Shown in pieces: positions 1-6,000 of a stretch of DNA of 35,694 nucleotides. The notes under the pieces are model-generated. The model searched no databases. It was not told the origin of the DNA and worked only from the letters and a program-made list of their open reading frames with translations. A program made the position numbers and the translations under genes. The DNA is from Gallionella sp. (GTDB lineage: Bacteria; Pseudomonadota; Gammaproteobacteria; Burkholderiales; Gallionellaceae), in contig JANXXH010000065.1 in the NCBI GenBank assembly GCA_025350705.1, forward strand, positions 1-35,694. The letters run 5' to 3'. Within the stretch, counting starts at the first letter, position 1; the number at the start of each line of letters is the position of its first letter.

Positions 1-1
1 C

Positions 2-229
2 ATGAACTTTGACAAGGAATTAGATGTGAGCGGAATGTCCTGCCCTTTGCCTATCCTGAAGACCAAAAAGGCGCTTGCCGACATGGCTTCCGGGCTGGTG
101 TTAAAGATGATTGCGACCGATAGTGGCTCAGTCAAGGATATGCAGGCCTTCGCCGATCAAACCGGCAACACACTGCTTGCCACAGAAGAAGCCAATGGCT
201 CATACACTTTTTATATGAAGAAGAAGTAA
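2..229 (+). CDS. tusA: TusA-family sulfur carrier protein
   Basis: A 75-residue single-domain protein with the TusA signature CPLPILKTKKAL; the sulfur-carrying cysteine is Cys14. The family has an IF3-like alpha/beta sandwich fold and carries sulfane sulfur as a persulfide in the cytoplasm. In sulfur oxidisers TusA passes sulfur from rhodanese/DsrE2-type proteins toward DsrEFH and DsrC. The length is normal for the family. The ATG is the second base of the window, so the ribosome binding site and any upstream partner are out of view. The next gene is a DsrE2-type protein 40 bases downstream, and tusA-dsrE2 pairing is known in sulfur oxidisers. The family assignment is firm; the exact start is less certain because no upstream sequence is visible. 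Confidence 0.85.
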   Translation: MNFDKELDVSGMSCPLPILKTKKALADMASGLVLKMIATDSGSVKDMQAFADQTGNTLLATEEANGSYTFYMKKK

Positions 230-269
230 GTTAACTGCTTCCAACCAAAACCATACTTGAAGGATAAAT

Positions 270-740
270 ATGACTACCAAAAAAATGGCGATCATCGCCA
301 CCAAAGGCACGCTGGATATGGCTTATCCGCCATTCATTCTGGCTTCGACCGCTGCTGCTTTGGGCTACGAAGTGCAAGTGTTCTTCACCTTCTACGGATT
401 GCAGTTGTTGCGCAAGGACTTGTCCACAGTGATGATCAGCCCGCTGGCGAACCCTGCGATGCCGATGCCGGTACCGATGCCGGTGATGGTGCAGATGCTG
501 CCCGGCATGGAATCGATGGCGACGATGATGATGAAGCAAAAACTCAAGAAGCACGGCGTAGCTTCGCTGCAAGAGTTGCGCGACTTGTGTCTGGAGGCCG
601 AAGTGAAATTTATCGCTTGCCAGATGACGGTCGATCTGTTCGAATTTGACAAGAGCGAATTCATCGACAATATCGAATACGGCGGCGCTTCGATGTTCCT
701 GGGGTTTGCCGGAGACACCGATATTTGTCTGTTTGTTTAA
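270..740 (+). CDS. dsrE2: DsrE2-type sulfur transfer protein (DsrE/F-like family)
   Basis: A 156-residue protein with a DsrE/DsrF-like fold. The N-terminal strand is KKMAIIATKGTLDMAYPPFI, and a conserved cysteine lies in ACQMTVDLF (Cys117), where DsrE2 proteins carry the sulfur-binding thiol. Cys107 and Cys153 are also present. Residues about 56-88 form an unusually methionine- and proline-rich stretch that could be a membrane-associated hairpin. A ribosome binding site (GAAGGA) lies just before the ATG. The gene sits between tusA and a FadL-type gene. Rhodanese-TusA-DsrE2 modules are established sulfur-relay partners in sulfur oxidisers, so a persulfide-relay role is likely. The family is clear; the sulfur donor and acceptor are inferred. 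Confidence 0.8.
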   Translation: MTTKKMAIIATKGTLDMAYPPFILASTAAALGYEVQVFFTFYGLQLLRKDLSTVMISPLANPAMPMPVPMPVMVQMLPGMESMATMMMKQKLKKHGVASLQELRDLCLEAEVKFIACQMTVDLFEFDKSEFIDNIEYGGASMFLGFAGDTDICLFV

Positions 741-801
741 GTTGTTGCGTTCGGGCAGTAATGGGAGTAGTTTTATCAATCATTCAATCAGGGAGACATT
801 T

Positions 802-2070
802 ATGAAGATCAATAAAATTGTAGTTTCATTGTGTGCCGCCGGAGTAATGGCGTCGCCTCTCGCGCATGCCACCAACGGATACTTTCCGATCGGCTACGGC
901 CAGAAGAACGAAGCGATGGGTGGCGCGGCCATTGCATTGCCATTGGATTCCATTGCGGCTGCCAACAATCCGGCCGGGATGGTGATGGTGGGCGACCGTG
1001 CCGATATCGGCCTGATCTGGTTCAAGCCGAATCGTAGCGCTGAAATCACAGGTAATGTATTACCGGGACCTAGCACATTGGATGGTACCTATGATGGCAA
1101 TGGCAGGAGTAACTTCTTCATACCTTCCTTTGGCTATAACCGGATGATCAACGCGAACACCTCGCTCGGTGTATCTGTGTTTGGCAATGGAGGCATGAAC
1201 ACCCAGTACAACACCAACCCTTTTAAAAATTCAGGTGCTCAAGGCAATCTCGGCATCAACCTGTCACAACTGTTCATCGCGCCGACCTGGTCAATGAAAG
1301 TCAATCCGACTAATGCGGTCGGCGTTGCGGTGAATCTGGCCTACCAGATGTTCAGTGCCACCGGATTGCATCCGTCATTCGATGCAATGTCAACCGATGC
1401 CACCAAACTTAGCGATAATGGAACGGATACCTCCACTGGCTACGGCTTGAGGGTAGGCTGGACCGGACAAGTCACCCCCGATGTAACCTTGGGCGCGACC
1501 TACCAGACCAAGACCAGGATGGGCAAGTTCAGCAAATACAGTGGCTTGTTTGCAGAACAGGGTGGCTTCGACATCCCTTCCAAATATGGCTTTGGCATCG
1601 CGTTCAAAGCCATGCCGGAAACCACGGTCGCGTTTGATATCGAGCGCATTAATTATAAGGACGTTGCATCCGTCAGCAATCCTTTTAACGGATTACCTAC
1701 CGGACCGTCAAATATGTTGGGAGCCGATGGTGGCCCGGGTTTCGGTTGGAAGAACATCAACGCCTATAAGTTCGGGGTAAGCCACGCATATAGTTCGACG
1801 TTCACGATACGCGCCGGCTATGATCATTGCGACCAGCCGATACCGAACAGCCAGACATTGTTGAATATCGTAGCACCGGGCATTGTGCAAGACCACTTGT
1901 CGCTGGGTGGGACTTGGAAACTGGCAGACAAGTCTGAAATATCGGTAGCCTATATTCACGCCTTCAAGAAGACCGTCAATGGTGCCGGGTCCATTCCGGC
2001 TGGCTTGGGCGGTGGTGAAGCTAACCTCAGCATGTCAGAAAACTCGCTCGGTATTTCTTATGGCTGGTAA
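802..2070 (+). CDS. FadL/OmpP1-type outer membrane channel
   Basis: A 422-residue outer-membrane beta-barrel protein of the FadL/OmpP1/TodX family, which moves hydrophobic compounds across the outer membrane. The reading frame is open from 646, but the ATG at 802 is chosen because it follows a good ribosome binding site (AGGGAGA) and starts a signal peptide of about 23 residues ending SPLAHA. The mature protein begins TNGYFPIGYG, the NGY-type start typical of FadL, followed by GGAAIALPLDSIAAANNPAG and alternating strands up to a terminal aromatic residue (Trp422). It is followed by a strong terminator. Its position after tusA-dsrE2 and beside dsr suggests a link to sulfur metabolism, possibly uptake of a hydrophobic or organosulfur substrate, but the sequence does not show the substrate. 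Confidence 0.85.
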   Translation: MKINKIVVSLCAAGVMASPLAHATNGYFPIGYGQKNEAMGGAAIALPLDSIAAANNPAGMVMVGDRADIGLIWFKPNRSAEITGNVLPGPSTLDGTYDGNGRSNFFIPSFGYNRMINANTSLGVSVFGNGGMNTQYNTNPFKNSGAQGNLGINLSQLFIAPTWSMKVNPTNAVGVAVNLAYQMFSATGLHPSFDAMSTDATKLSDNGTDTSTGYGLRVGWTGQVTPDVTLGATYQTKTRMGKFSKYSGLFAEQGGFDIPSKYGFGIAFKAMPETTVAFDIERINYKDVASVSNPFNGLPTGPSNMLGADGGPGFGWKNINAYKFGVSHAYSSTFTIRAGYDHCDQPIPNSQTLLNIVAPGIVQDHLSLGGTWKLADKSEISVAYIHAFKKTVNGAGSIPAGLGGGEANLSMSENSLGISYGW

Positions 2071-2100
2071 TCGCTAGGCAATCTGATTTTTGAGAACTTG

Positions 2101-2132
2101 AAACCCGCCATCGAAAGATGGCGGGTTTTTTT
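2101..2132 (+). terminator. Rho-independent terminator after the FadL-type gene
   Basis: A perfect 9-bp stem, CCCGCCATC (2104-2112) with GATGGCGGG (2117-2125), closed by a GAAA tetraloop and followed by seven T residues (2126-2132). Flanking AAA/TTT can extend the stem. It lies 30 bases after the FadL-type stop codon and 32 bases before the convergent dioxygenase gene. The T-tract shows it acts on plus-strand transcripts. Confidence 0.9.
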
Positions 2133-2164
2133 ATCGGGAACAAATGAGTTACAGATTGCAGAGG

Positions 2165-3043
2165 TCAGCTTTCCGCGATCCGCTCGTGATAGCGCGCGCG
2201 ATACAGCAGGCGAGATCTGCCCAGGCCATCGCTGAACGCTGCCCGATCATGCAGCACGTTGTTGCACAACAGCCCCATGCCGGGTTCGAGCCGCGTGCGG
2301 TGGATGTGCGGCAAATCTGAATCAAGCAGTTTTTCCAGAGCGGCGACTGCCGCCAGCGTTGCTGCGTTCTGTTTCCAAACTATGCTGCGGGTGCGTGCGG
2401 TATAGCGCATGTGCAGCGCACCGCTTGCCGGGTCTGTCGAAAACACCGGGCCGGTCTGTACGGCGCGCGCCACGCCTTGTTCATCGGTGCGTTCCGGTAT
2501 CGTCATCGCGTCCGGCGCGGACAGCGCGTGGATGAAGTCGATATTTTCATCGCGCAATATCAGGTAAGCGATCTCGTGATCCATCAGCCGGTTCTCGCCG
2601 CCTTGACCGGCGCTCTCCACGCAATGCAATACAAAGCTGCGCACTTGGCGTTCGGGTGGATTGTAATAACCGTCGGTATGCCATTTGATCGCGCGATCGG
2701 TATAGGGGATATACGCCTGCCGCTGCCCATCGTCGGCGCACACGGTGACGCGTGTGATGCCTTTTTCACCCGCCAGCCAGTTTGCATCCAGACTATTAAG
2801 CCCGAACTGCAATCCGAATTGGCGCACGGCCTCTTCATCAACTGGCTTGGTATGTGTGGCATAGATCACCATGTTGCTGCGCTGGCATCGTTCCAGTAGC
2901 GCGGTATATTCAGTTTTAGAAAGTGCGCGGGGATCCTTGATTTCGACGATCAACTCGGCAGTGTTGGTGATGGCATGCGCCAGCTTGTGATCGCGCCAGC
3001 GCAGATAGGCAGGGGTGTTGTCGAGAACGAATGGATTTTGCAT
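2165..3043 (-). CDS. TauD/TfdA-like Fe(II)/2-oxoglutarate dioxygenase family protein
   Basis: A 292-residue protein of the TauD/TfdA family. The metal-binding triad is visible: His122 and Asp124 in KWHTDGYYNPP, and the distal His265 in NNVLHDRAAF. Arginines near the C-terminus (RSRLLYRARYHER) fit the 2-oxoglutarate-binding position. The family hydroxylates organic substrates, in TauD's case releasing sulfite from taurine; here the substrate is unknown. The ATG is preceded by an AGGA ribosome binding site. It is the last gene of the minus-strand accessory operon, separated from the preceding gene by about 150 bases holding a small repeat, so it may be transcribed separately. Location beside dsr hints at organosulfur chemistry, which is inference. 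Confidence 0.8.
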   Translation of the reverse strand: MQNPFVLDNTPAYLRWRDHKLAHAITNTAELIVEIKDPRALSKTEYTALLERCQRSNMVIYATHTKPVDEEAVRQFGLQFGLNSLDANWLAGEKGITRVTVCADDGQRQAYIPYTDRAIKWHTDGYYNPPERQVRSFVLHCVESAGQGGENRLMDHEIAYLILRDENIDFIHALSAPDAMTIPERTDEQGVARAVQTGPVFSTDPASGALHMRYTARTRSIVWKQNAATLAAVAALEKLLDSDLPHIHRTRLEPGMGLLCNNVLHDRAAFSDGLGRSRLLYRARYHERIAES

Positions 3044-3143
3044 TGATTGATCCTGGGAAAAACAGTCGGTCCACGAAGAGTAGCGATCTAAAGCTGGGAA
3101 TTTTGCGAGATTCCGCTTTGTGGCGAAATGCCTGCTTACCCCA

Positions 3144-3168
3144 TTTCGTGCCTTTCGTGCTTTTCGTG
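3144..3168. repeat. Three TTTCGTG heptamers at 9-base steps
   Basis: TTTCGTG occurs at 3144, 3153 and 3162, each nine bases after the last, within the 150-base gap between the 198-aa gene and the dioxygenase gene. On the minus strand this reads as CACGAAA repeated. Similar short CACGAAA-type intergenic repeats are common in proteobacterial genomes, so it is probably a dispersed repeat and not a gene-specific operator. Confidence 0.5.
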
Positions 3169-3196
3169 GATCAGTCCTCGCTTTTAGTTTGAGTCT

Positions 3197-3793
3197 TCAA
3201 TCGCCGCTGGTGACTTTGCGGGTACGAGTCGGCCTGGGTTCTGATTCATACAAATTGCGCATGGTTCCTTCCACCATCTCCACAGCCTCCGGCGCTTCGA
3301 TACTCATCATCTGATCGATAACCCATTCGACATCTTTTTCGTCCATGACTTCGCGCATGCAAAAGGCGAGATAACGGGTGAAGGCGAACTCGGGGCCATC
3401 AATGCCGTAATCGAAATCGGCATATTCGCCCGCGCGCTGGTTGAGTTTGTCGATGAAGTACTGCTTGTGTTCAGCGATGCTGTTACCCATCAAGCGGCTT
3501 TGATTTTCAGCCAGGGTTTCCGCCACGCGATTGGCCAGGGTGCTGGTGAATGCAAAGCGATCTTCGGCGGATAGTTGGCGGTGTGCGATGCGGTCTGCGA
3601 CCTGGATCAGGAACACCAGGAATTCCGTCAGGAATAAAAAATACTGCGGGCCGATCGCGATCTCGAAATTTGCCTTGCGGGTATTCTTGAGCGCGTTGTC
3701 GGCGATGCGCCAGATGGTAAACGCCAATGCTCCGGCTATTTCTTGCGTTGATTTTTCACGGTCGGCTTTGAACCATTGGCTTTTGATGCGCAT
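3197..3793 (-). CDS. Conserved-looking protein of unknown function, 198 aa
   Basis: Not recognised. It is a soluble, predicted mostly helical protein with an aromatic-rich central segment (GPQYFLFLTEFLVFLIQ, about residues 48-64), an acidic region around residues 120-135, and an arginine/threonine-rich C-terminus (PRPTRTRKVTSGD). There is one cysteine (in LAFCMREVM), no signal peptide and no clear catalytic motif. The hydrophobic stretch is short and broken by charged flanks, so a membrane segment is not convincing. It begins 17 bases after the tandem TusA gene and is almost certainly co-transcribed with it, which suggests a role tied to sulfur carriers or to their regulation. The ribosome binding site is weak. 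The reading frame is well supported by length and operon spacing, but function is open. Confidence 0.7.
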   Translation of the reverse strand: MRIKSQWFKADREKSTQEIAGALAFTIWRIADNALKNTRKANFEIAIGPQYFLFLTEFLVFLIQVADRIAHRQLSAEDRFAFTSTLANRVAETLAENQSRLMGNSIAEHKQYFIDKLNQRAGEYADFDYGIDGPEFAFTRYLAFCMREVMDEKDVEWVIDQMMSIEAPEAVEMVEGTMRNLYESEPRPTRTRKVTSGD

Positions 3794-3810
3794 GTCAGAC
3801 TCGTCGAAGA

Positions 3811-4302
3811 CTAGCGCCAGCCCTTTTGCAGGTAGAACTCATACTCGCCTGGGGTCGCCTCTATAGTGCTGAGGATTTTAACCCCGGTCATGTCTGCCCA
3901 GCCCACGATGTCAGAACGGATGCCGGGACAGTTGCTGATGAGTTTGAGAACTTCTCCCGCATTCATGCCGTTCAACAGCTTCTTGGCTTCGACGATGGGG
4001 CCGGGGCAGAGCACGCCGCGAATATCCAGAATGACATGCGCCTTGAGCGACTCTCCTTTACCTTTCATGATGTAGTAGCCCGTGCCGACATCCGGCATCG
4101 CTTCTGTCTTCAATATGTCATTGCCGGTCTGTTCCGCCCAGGAGAAAAGATCGTCCTTGGTGCCCGGGCAGTCCGAGATCAACAGCAGTATTTGCTCATT
4201 TTTCATATCGTCGACTACGCGCTTGGCACCGAGCAATGGTGCGGGGCAGGTTTGGCCGCGCATATCCAGTGTCACATTGGCGTGCAAGTCTTGAGTGCTC
4301 AT
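3811..4302 (-). CDS. Tandem double-TusA domain protein
   Basis: A 163-residue protein made of two TusA domains in a row. Domain 1 (about residues 8-80) has GQTCPAPLLGAKR with Cys19; domain 2 (about 88-163) has GVLCPGPIVEAKK with Cys99. Each also has a second cysteine in a matching place, SDCPGTKDD (Cys45) and SNCPGIRSD (Cys125), where the single-domain TusA at the left edge of the window has SDSGSVKD. So each unit could form a disulfide, trisulfide or metal site. The two halves resemble each other more than either resembles the single TusA, consistent with internal duplication. The ATG follows an AGGACA ribosome binding site. Its neighbours are a DsrC-like gene upstream and a 198-aa unknown downstream. 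A persulfide-relay or storage role is inferred. Confidence 0.85.
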   Translation of the reverse strand: MSTQDLHANVTLDMRGQTCPAPLLGAKRVVDDMKNEQILLLISDCPGTKDDLFSWAEQTGNDILKTEAMPDVGTGYYIMKGKGESLKAHVILDIRGVLCPGPIVEAKKLLNGMNAGEVLKLISNCPGIRSDIVGWADMTGVKILSTIEATPGEYEFYLQKGWR

Positions 4303-4338
4303 ATTAAATGTCCTGTTAATTTCTGAAATGTTGTTTTT

Positions 4339-4668
4339 TCAATATCCGCCCTTGCCATATGGCTGCGGCAGGCCGGCCACTTTTGCACCTTGTTTGGCGG
4401 GCCCGGTCGGAAATAAATCATACAGGGCCTTGCTGTCTGCCTCCGGCCAGAATTCATTGACACCCTTTAACATATTGCGGAAATTGGGCGTGTGTCCGTG
4501 TTCGCGGTACTGGTCGCGCATATAGTTGATGACCTGCCAATGCTTGGGTGTCAGCCCGATATTTTCTGCCGCCGCAATGACGCTAACGATTTCTTCACTA
4601 TAATCCGGCTCCAGTAAATAACCATCTGCATCGGTTTCAAGCTCTTTGCCACCAATCATGTATCCCAT
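4339..4668 (-). CDS. DsrC/TusE-family paralogue lacking both C-terminal cysteines (RspA-like)
   Basis: A 109-residue protein with the DsrC/TusE fold: YLLEPDYSEEIVSVIAAAEN, LTPKHWQVINYMRDQY, NMLKG, LYDLFPTGPAKQGAKVAGLP. The canonical C-terminal arm GKQACKIAGLPKPTGCV is here replaced by AKQGAKVAGLPQPYGKGGY, so both redox cysteines are gone, and the protein has no cysteine at all. It therefore cannot act as a DsrC trisulfide carrier. Cysteine-less DsrC homologues have been grouped as RspA, for presumed regulatory sulfur-related proteins. The start at 4668 is chosen over an in-frame ATG at 4704 because a full AAGGAGG site lies directly upstream. The gene is 25 bases after the Cas6-like gene. A regulatory role, perhaps at the dsr promoter, is inference. 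Confidence 0.85.
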   Translation of the reverse strand: MGYMIGGKELETDADGYLLEPDYSEEIVSVIAAAENIGLTPKHWQVINYMRDQYREHGHTPNFRNMLKGVNEFWPEADSKALYDLFPTGPAKQGAKVAGLPQPYGKGGY

Positions 4669-4693
4669 GAATGACCTCCTTATATTAAAAAAC

Positions 4694-5320
4694 TCAAGCT
4701 GCACTCAAACCGGAAATGACTTTATAAGGTACAAAAATACCACAACCAAATTGCCGGCCTTCTCCCAACCCGGAAAATTGCAATTGTAGCGACGCCATGG
4801 GCGTTAGATCGTGTATAACCAAACTATATCCCTGTAGAGATTGCCGGTCACCGTTGATGGTGTGCCGTTTGCCGCAGATCAAGTTACCTTTGATCTTCAT
4901 TTCACCCAGTTGTGTGTTGATGTGCTCCACGAAAAGCACCTCGTCGCTGATACCCGTTACCAGTTGCGCGTGTATGGTGGGGTAGGGCTGGATGGGGCGC
5001 TCCTTCGCAGCTCCCAAGCGCAGGGTGCTGCCGGCTAGATCGAGCTGTTGTCCTGTCAAACGAGTTGCAGTGTGCTCTGCGAGTATGGTTGGCAAGCGCA
5101 TTACCAGTTTGGAACGTTTAGGTAGCAATATCCTTTCGCTGTTTGCCGTTCCGCGTAACGGCAAAACTCCAACCAGCCTTTGTTCTGAAAGTTCCGGGAC
5201 TCGGCGTATCAGTGCCGCCCATAGTGCAAAGGGATAAGTGGCGGGTATCGTCCCGCCGTCAAGATCGAATACCATGTCGATCATTTCTGGAAGAGTGTCA
5301 AATATTCGTTGGTCAGGCAT
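4694..5320 (-). CDS. Cas6/Cmx6-like (type I-MYXAN Cas6 family) protein without a CRISPR array
   Basis: A 208-residue protein that matches the pattern of the Cas6/Cmx6 family as I know it. It has an N-terminal VFDLDGGTIP strand, YPFALWAAL helix start, GVLPLRGT, a RSKLVMRLP strand, then a second half with HAQLVTG, NLICGKRHTI, GYSLVIHDL and the diagnostic glycine-rich loop GLGEGRQFGCGIFVPYK near the C-terminus. The fold would be two ferredoxin-like/RRM domains that bind and cut repeat RNA hairpins in CRISPR systems. Here no repeat array or other cas gene is visible and the gene sits inside a sulfur operon, 7 bases from the 69-aa gene and 25 bases from the DsrC-like gene. The histidine I would expect in the G(I/V)HP segment is Leu53, so catalysis is doubtful. 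The ribosome binding site is weak. Confidence 0.7.
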   Translation of the reverse strand: MPDQRIFDTLPEMIDMVFDLDGGTIPATYPFALWAALIRRVPELSEQRLVGVLPLRGTANSERILLPKRSKLVMRLPTILAEHTATRLTGQQLDLAGSTLRLGAAKERPIQPYPTIHAQLVTGISDEVLFVEHINTQLGEMKIKGNLICGKRHTINGDRQSLQGYSLVIHDLTPMASLQLQFSGLGEGRQFGCGIFVPYKVISGLSAA

Positions 5321-5327
5321 TCGTCGG

Positions 5328-5537
5328 TTATTTTTGAGAGTTTGCCCAGTTTTGCATGGCCGCAGCCCATTGTTCTGCAGTTGCGGGGTCGATGTCGAAA
5401 ATCGTAAACCGTTTGCCCTCGCGGATACGGATACGCAACAAACTCATGCCGCCTTCGGCATGGTCTATCTGCTGTAATTCAATCTCCTGGCTACCTAACG
5501 GAACCTTGATTTTTATTAATTCGCTGATTTGTGCCAT
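5328..5537 (-). CDS. Small 69-aa protein, first gene of the divergent accessory operon
   Basis: Not recognised by function. The 69-residue product begins MAQISELIKIKVPLG and continues with alternating strands (EIELQQID, SLLRIRIREGKRFTIFDID) and a C-terminal helix (PATAEQWAAAMQNWA), suggesting a small beta-sheet plus helix domain. There are no cysteines. The frame is open back to 5597, but the ATG at 5537 has the clear ribosome binding site GAGGTGA and the upstream part runs into a dispersed repeat, so the shorter form is chosen. It is the promoter-proximal gene of the minus-strand unit and ends 7 bases before the Cas6-like gene, so the two are probably translated from one message and may act together. 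Confidence 0.65.
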   Translation of the reverse strand: MAQISELIKIKVPLGSQEIELQQIDHAEGGMSLLRIRIREGKRFTIFDIDPATAEQWAAAMQNWANSQK

Positions 5538-5584
5538 TATGTTCACCTCTCGATTGTCGTGATGCTCGCGCAGCGATACGTTTG

Positions 5585-5620
5585 CCCCCTCGCCCATCGG
5601 GAGAGGGTTGGGGAGAGGGA
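5585..5620. repeat. Dispersed CCCTC/GAGGG intergenic repeat
   Basis: A sequence of the CCCTCGCCC-ATCGG-GAGAGGG type followed by TTGGGGAGAGGG. The arms CCCTC (5587-5591) and GAGGG (5603-5607) can pair. This is a widespread intergenic repeat type in proteobacteria. It overlaps the frame upstream of the 69-aa gene's true start, which helps reject the longer start there. Confidence 0.6.
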
Positions 5621-5780
5621 AACGGGCATGGCGGTTTCATCATCAGGTACGGCATCTTTGCCATGCTCGTTAGCTTAACCGTAACCCTCATCTGGGGTAT
5701 TCTGAACGAGAATCTGCAACGGTTTCAGTTTATCGCTAATATGCTTGATATTGAAATACTACTGGGGAAAATGAAATACT

Positions 5781-5815
5781 ACCCTTAAGGGTTATTAGCG
5801 ATAACCGCTAAGGGT
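5781..5815. repeat. Imperfect 15-bp inverted repeat upstream of dsrA
   Basis: The left arm 5781-5795 and the right arm 5801-5815 are complementary at 13 of 15 positions around a TAGCG centre. No T-tract follows, so it is not a terminator. It overlaps the second TGAAATACTAC copy and lies shortly upstream of a candidate dsrA promoter, so an operator or activator site is the best guess. Confidence 0.5.
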
Positions 5816-5827
5816 GATGGAATGCTG

Positions 5828-5855
5828 TAGACAATATATCGTAGTATTCTAATAC
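5828..5855 (+). promoter_or_regulatory. Candidate sigma-70-type promoter for dsrA
   Basis: TAGACA (5828-5833) and TAATAC (5850-5855) are separated by 16 bases and lie about 145 bases before the dsrA ATG. The match to consensus is moderate for the -35 element and poor for the -10 element. The inverted GTAGTATT half-site falls in the spacer, which would allow regulation. Position and AT-richness support it; no experimental sign is visible. Confidence 0.3.
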
Positions 5856-6000
5856 ACTAAGAAATATGGGCGAGCCGCATGGTATAAACGGTGGAGCCCG
5901 AACAAGATATCAAGAAAACAAGCCCCGCCTCTGCCGGGTCATTATTGAATCGTTTGCCAGCAGTCAGCCCCAGGCGACGCGACTTAAAGGAGAATTTATT

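Larger units (their letters stand above)
5538..6000. promoter_or_regulatory. Divergent intergenic region between the accessory operon and dsrA, rich in repeats
   Basis: This is the only gene-free stretch over 300 bases in the window. It contains the dispersed repeat near 5585-5620 and a cluster of short repeats. TGAAATACTAC occurs at 5752-5762 and 5772-5782, exactly 20 bases apart, and an inverted partial copy GTAGTATT lies at 5841-5848. TTATCGCTAAT (5730-5740) is a perfect inverted copy of ATTAGCGATAA (5794-5804). ACCCTTA (5781-5787) pairs with TAAGGGT (5809-5815) inside a 15-base imperfect inverted repeat. Two-helical-turn spacing and symmetry suggest binding sites for a regulator controlling dsr, the accessory operon, or both. 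The dsrA ribosome binding site AAAGGAG is at 5986-5992. Confidence 0.55.

Noticed and set aside
4669-4704. Upstream start for the DsrC-like gene, giving a 121-aa product
   Set aside because: The added N-terminus overlaps the Cas6-like gene's end and has no ribosome binding site, while AAGGAGG sits before the ATG at 4668.
5531-5788. Plus-strand 85-aa frame in the intergenic region before dsrA, with a hydrophobic LVSLTVTLIWGI segment
   Set aside because: It begins inside the dispersed repeat opposite the 69-aa gene, has no ribosome binding site and runs through the repeat cluster, so a real gene is unlikely.
5866-6000. N-terminal extension of dsrA from an upstream in-frame ATG at 5866
   Set aside because: The extension has no resemblance to DsrA and the strong ribosome binding site precedes 6001.
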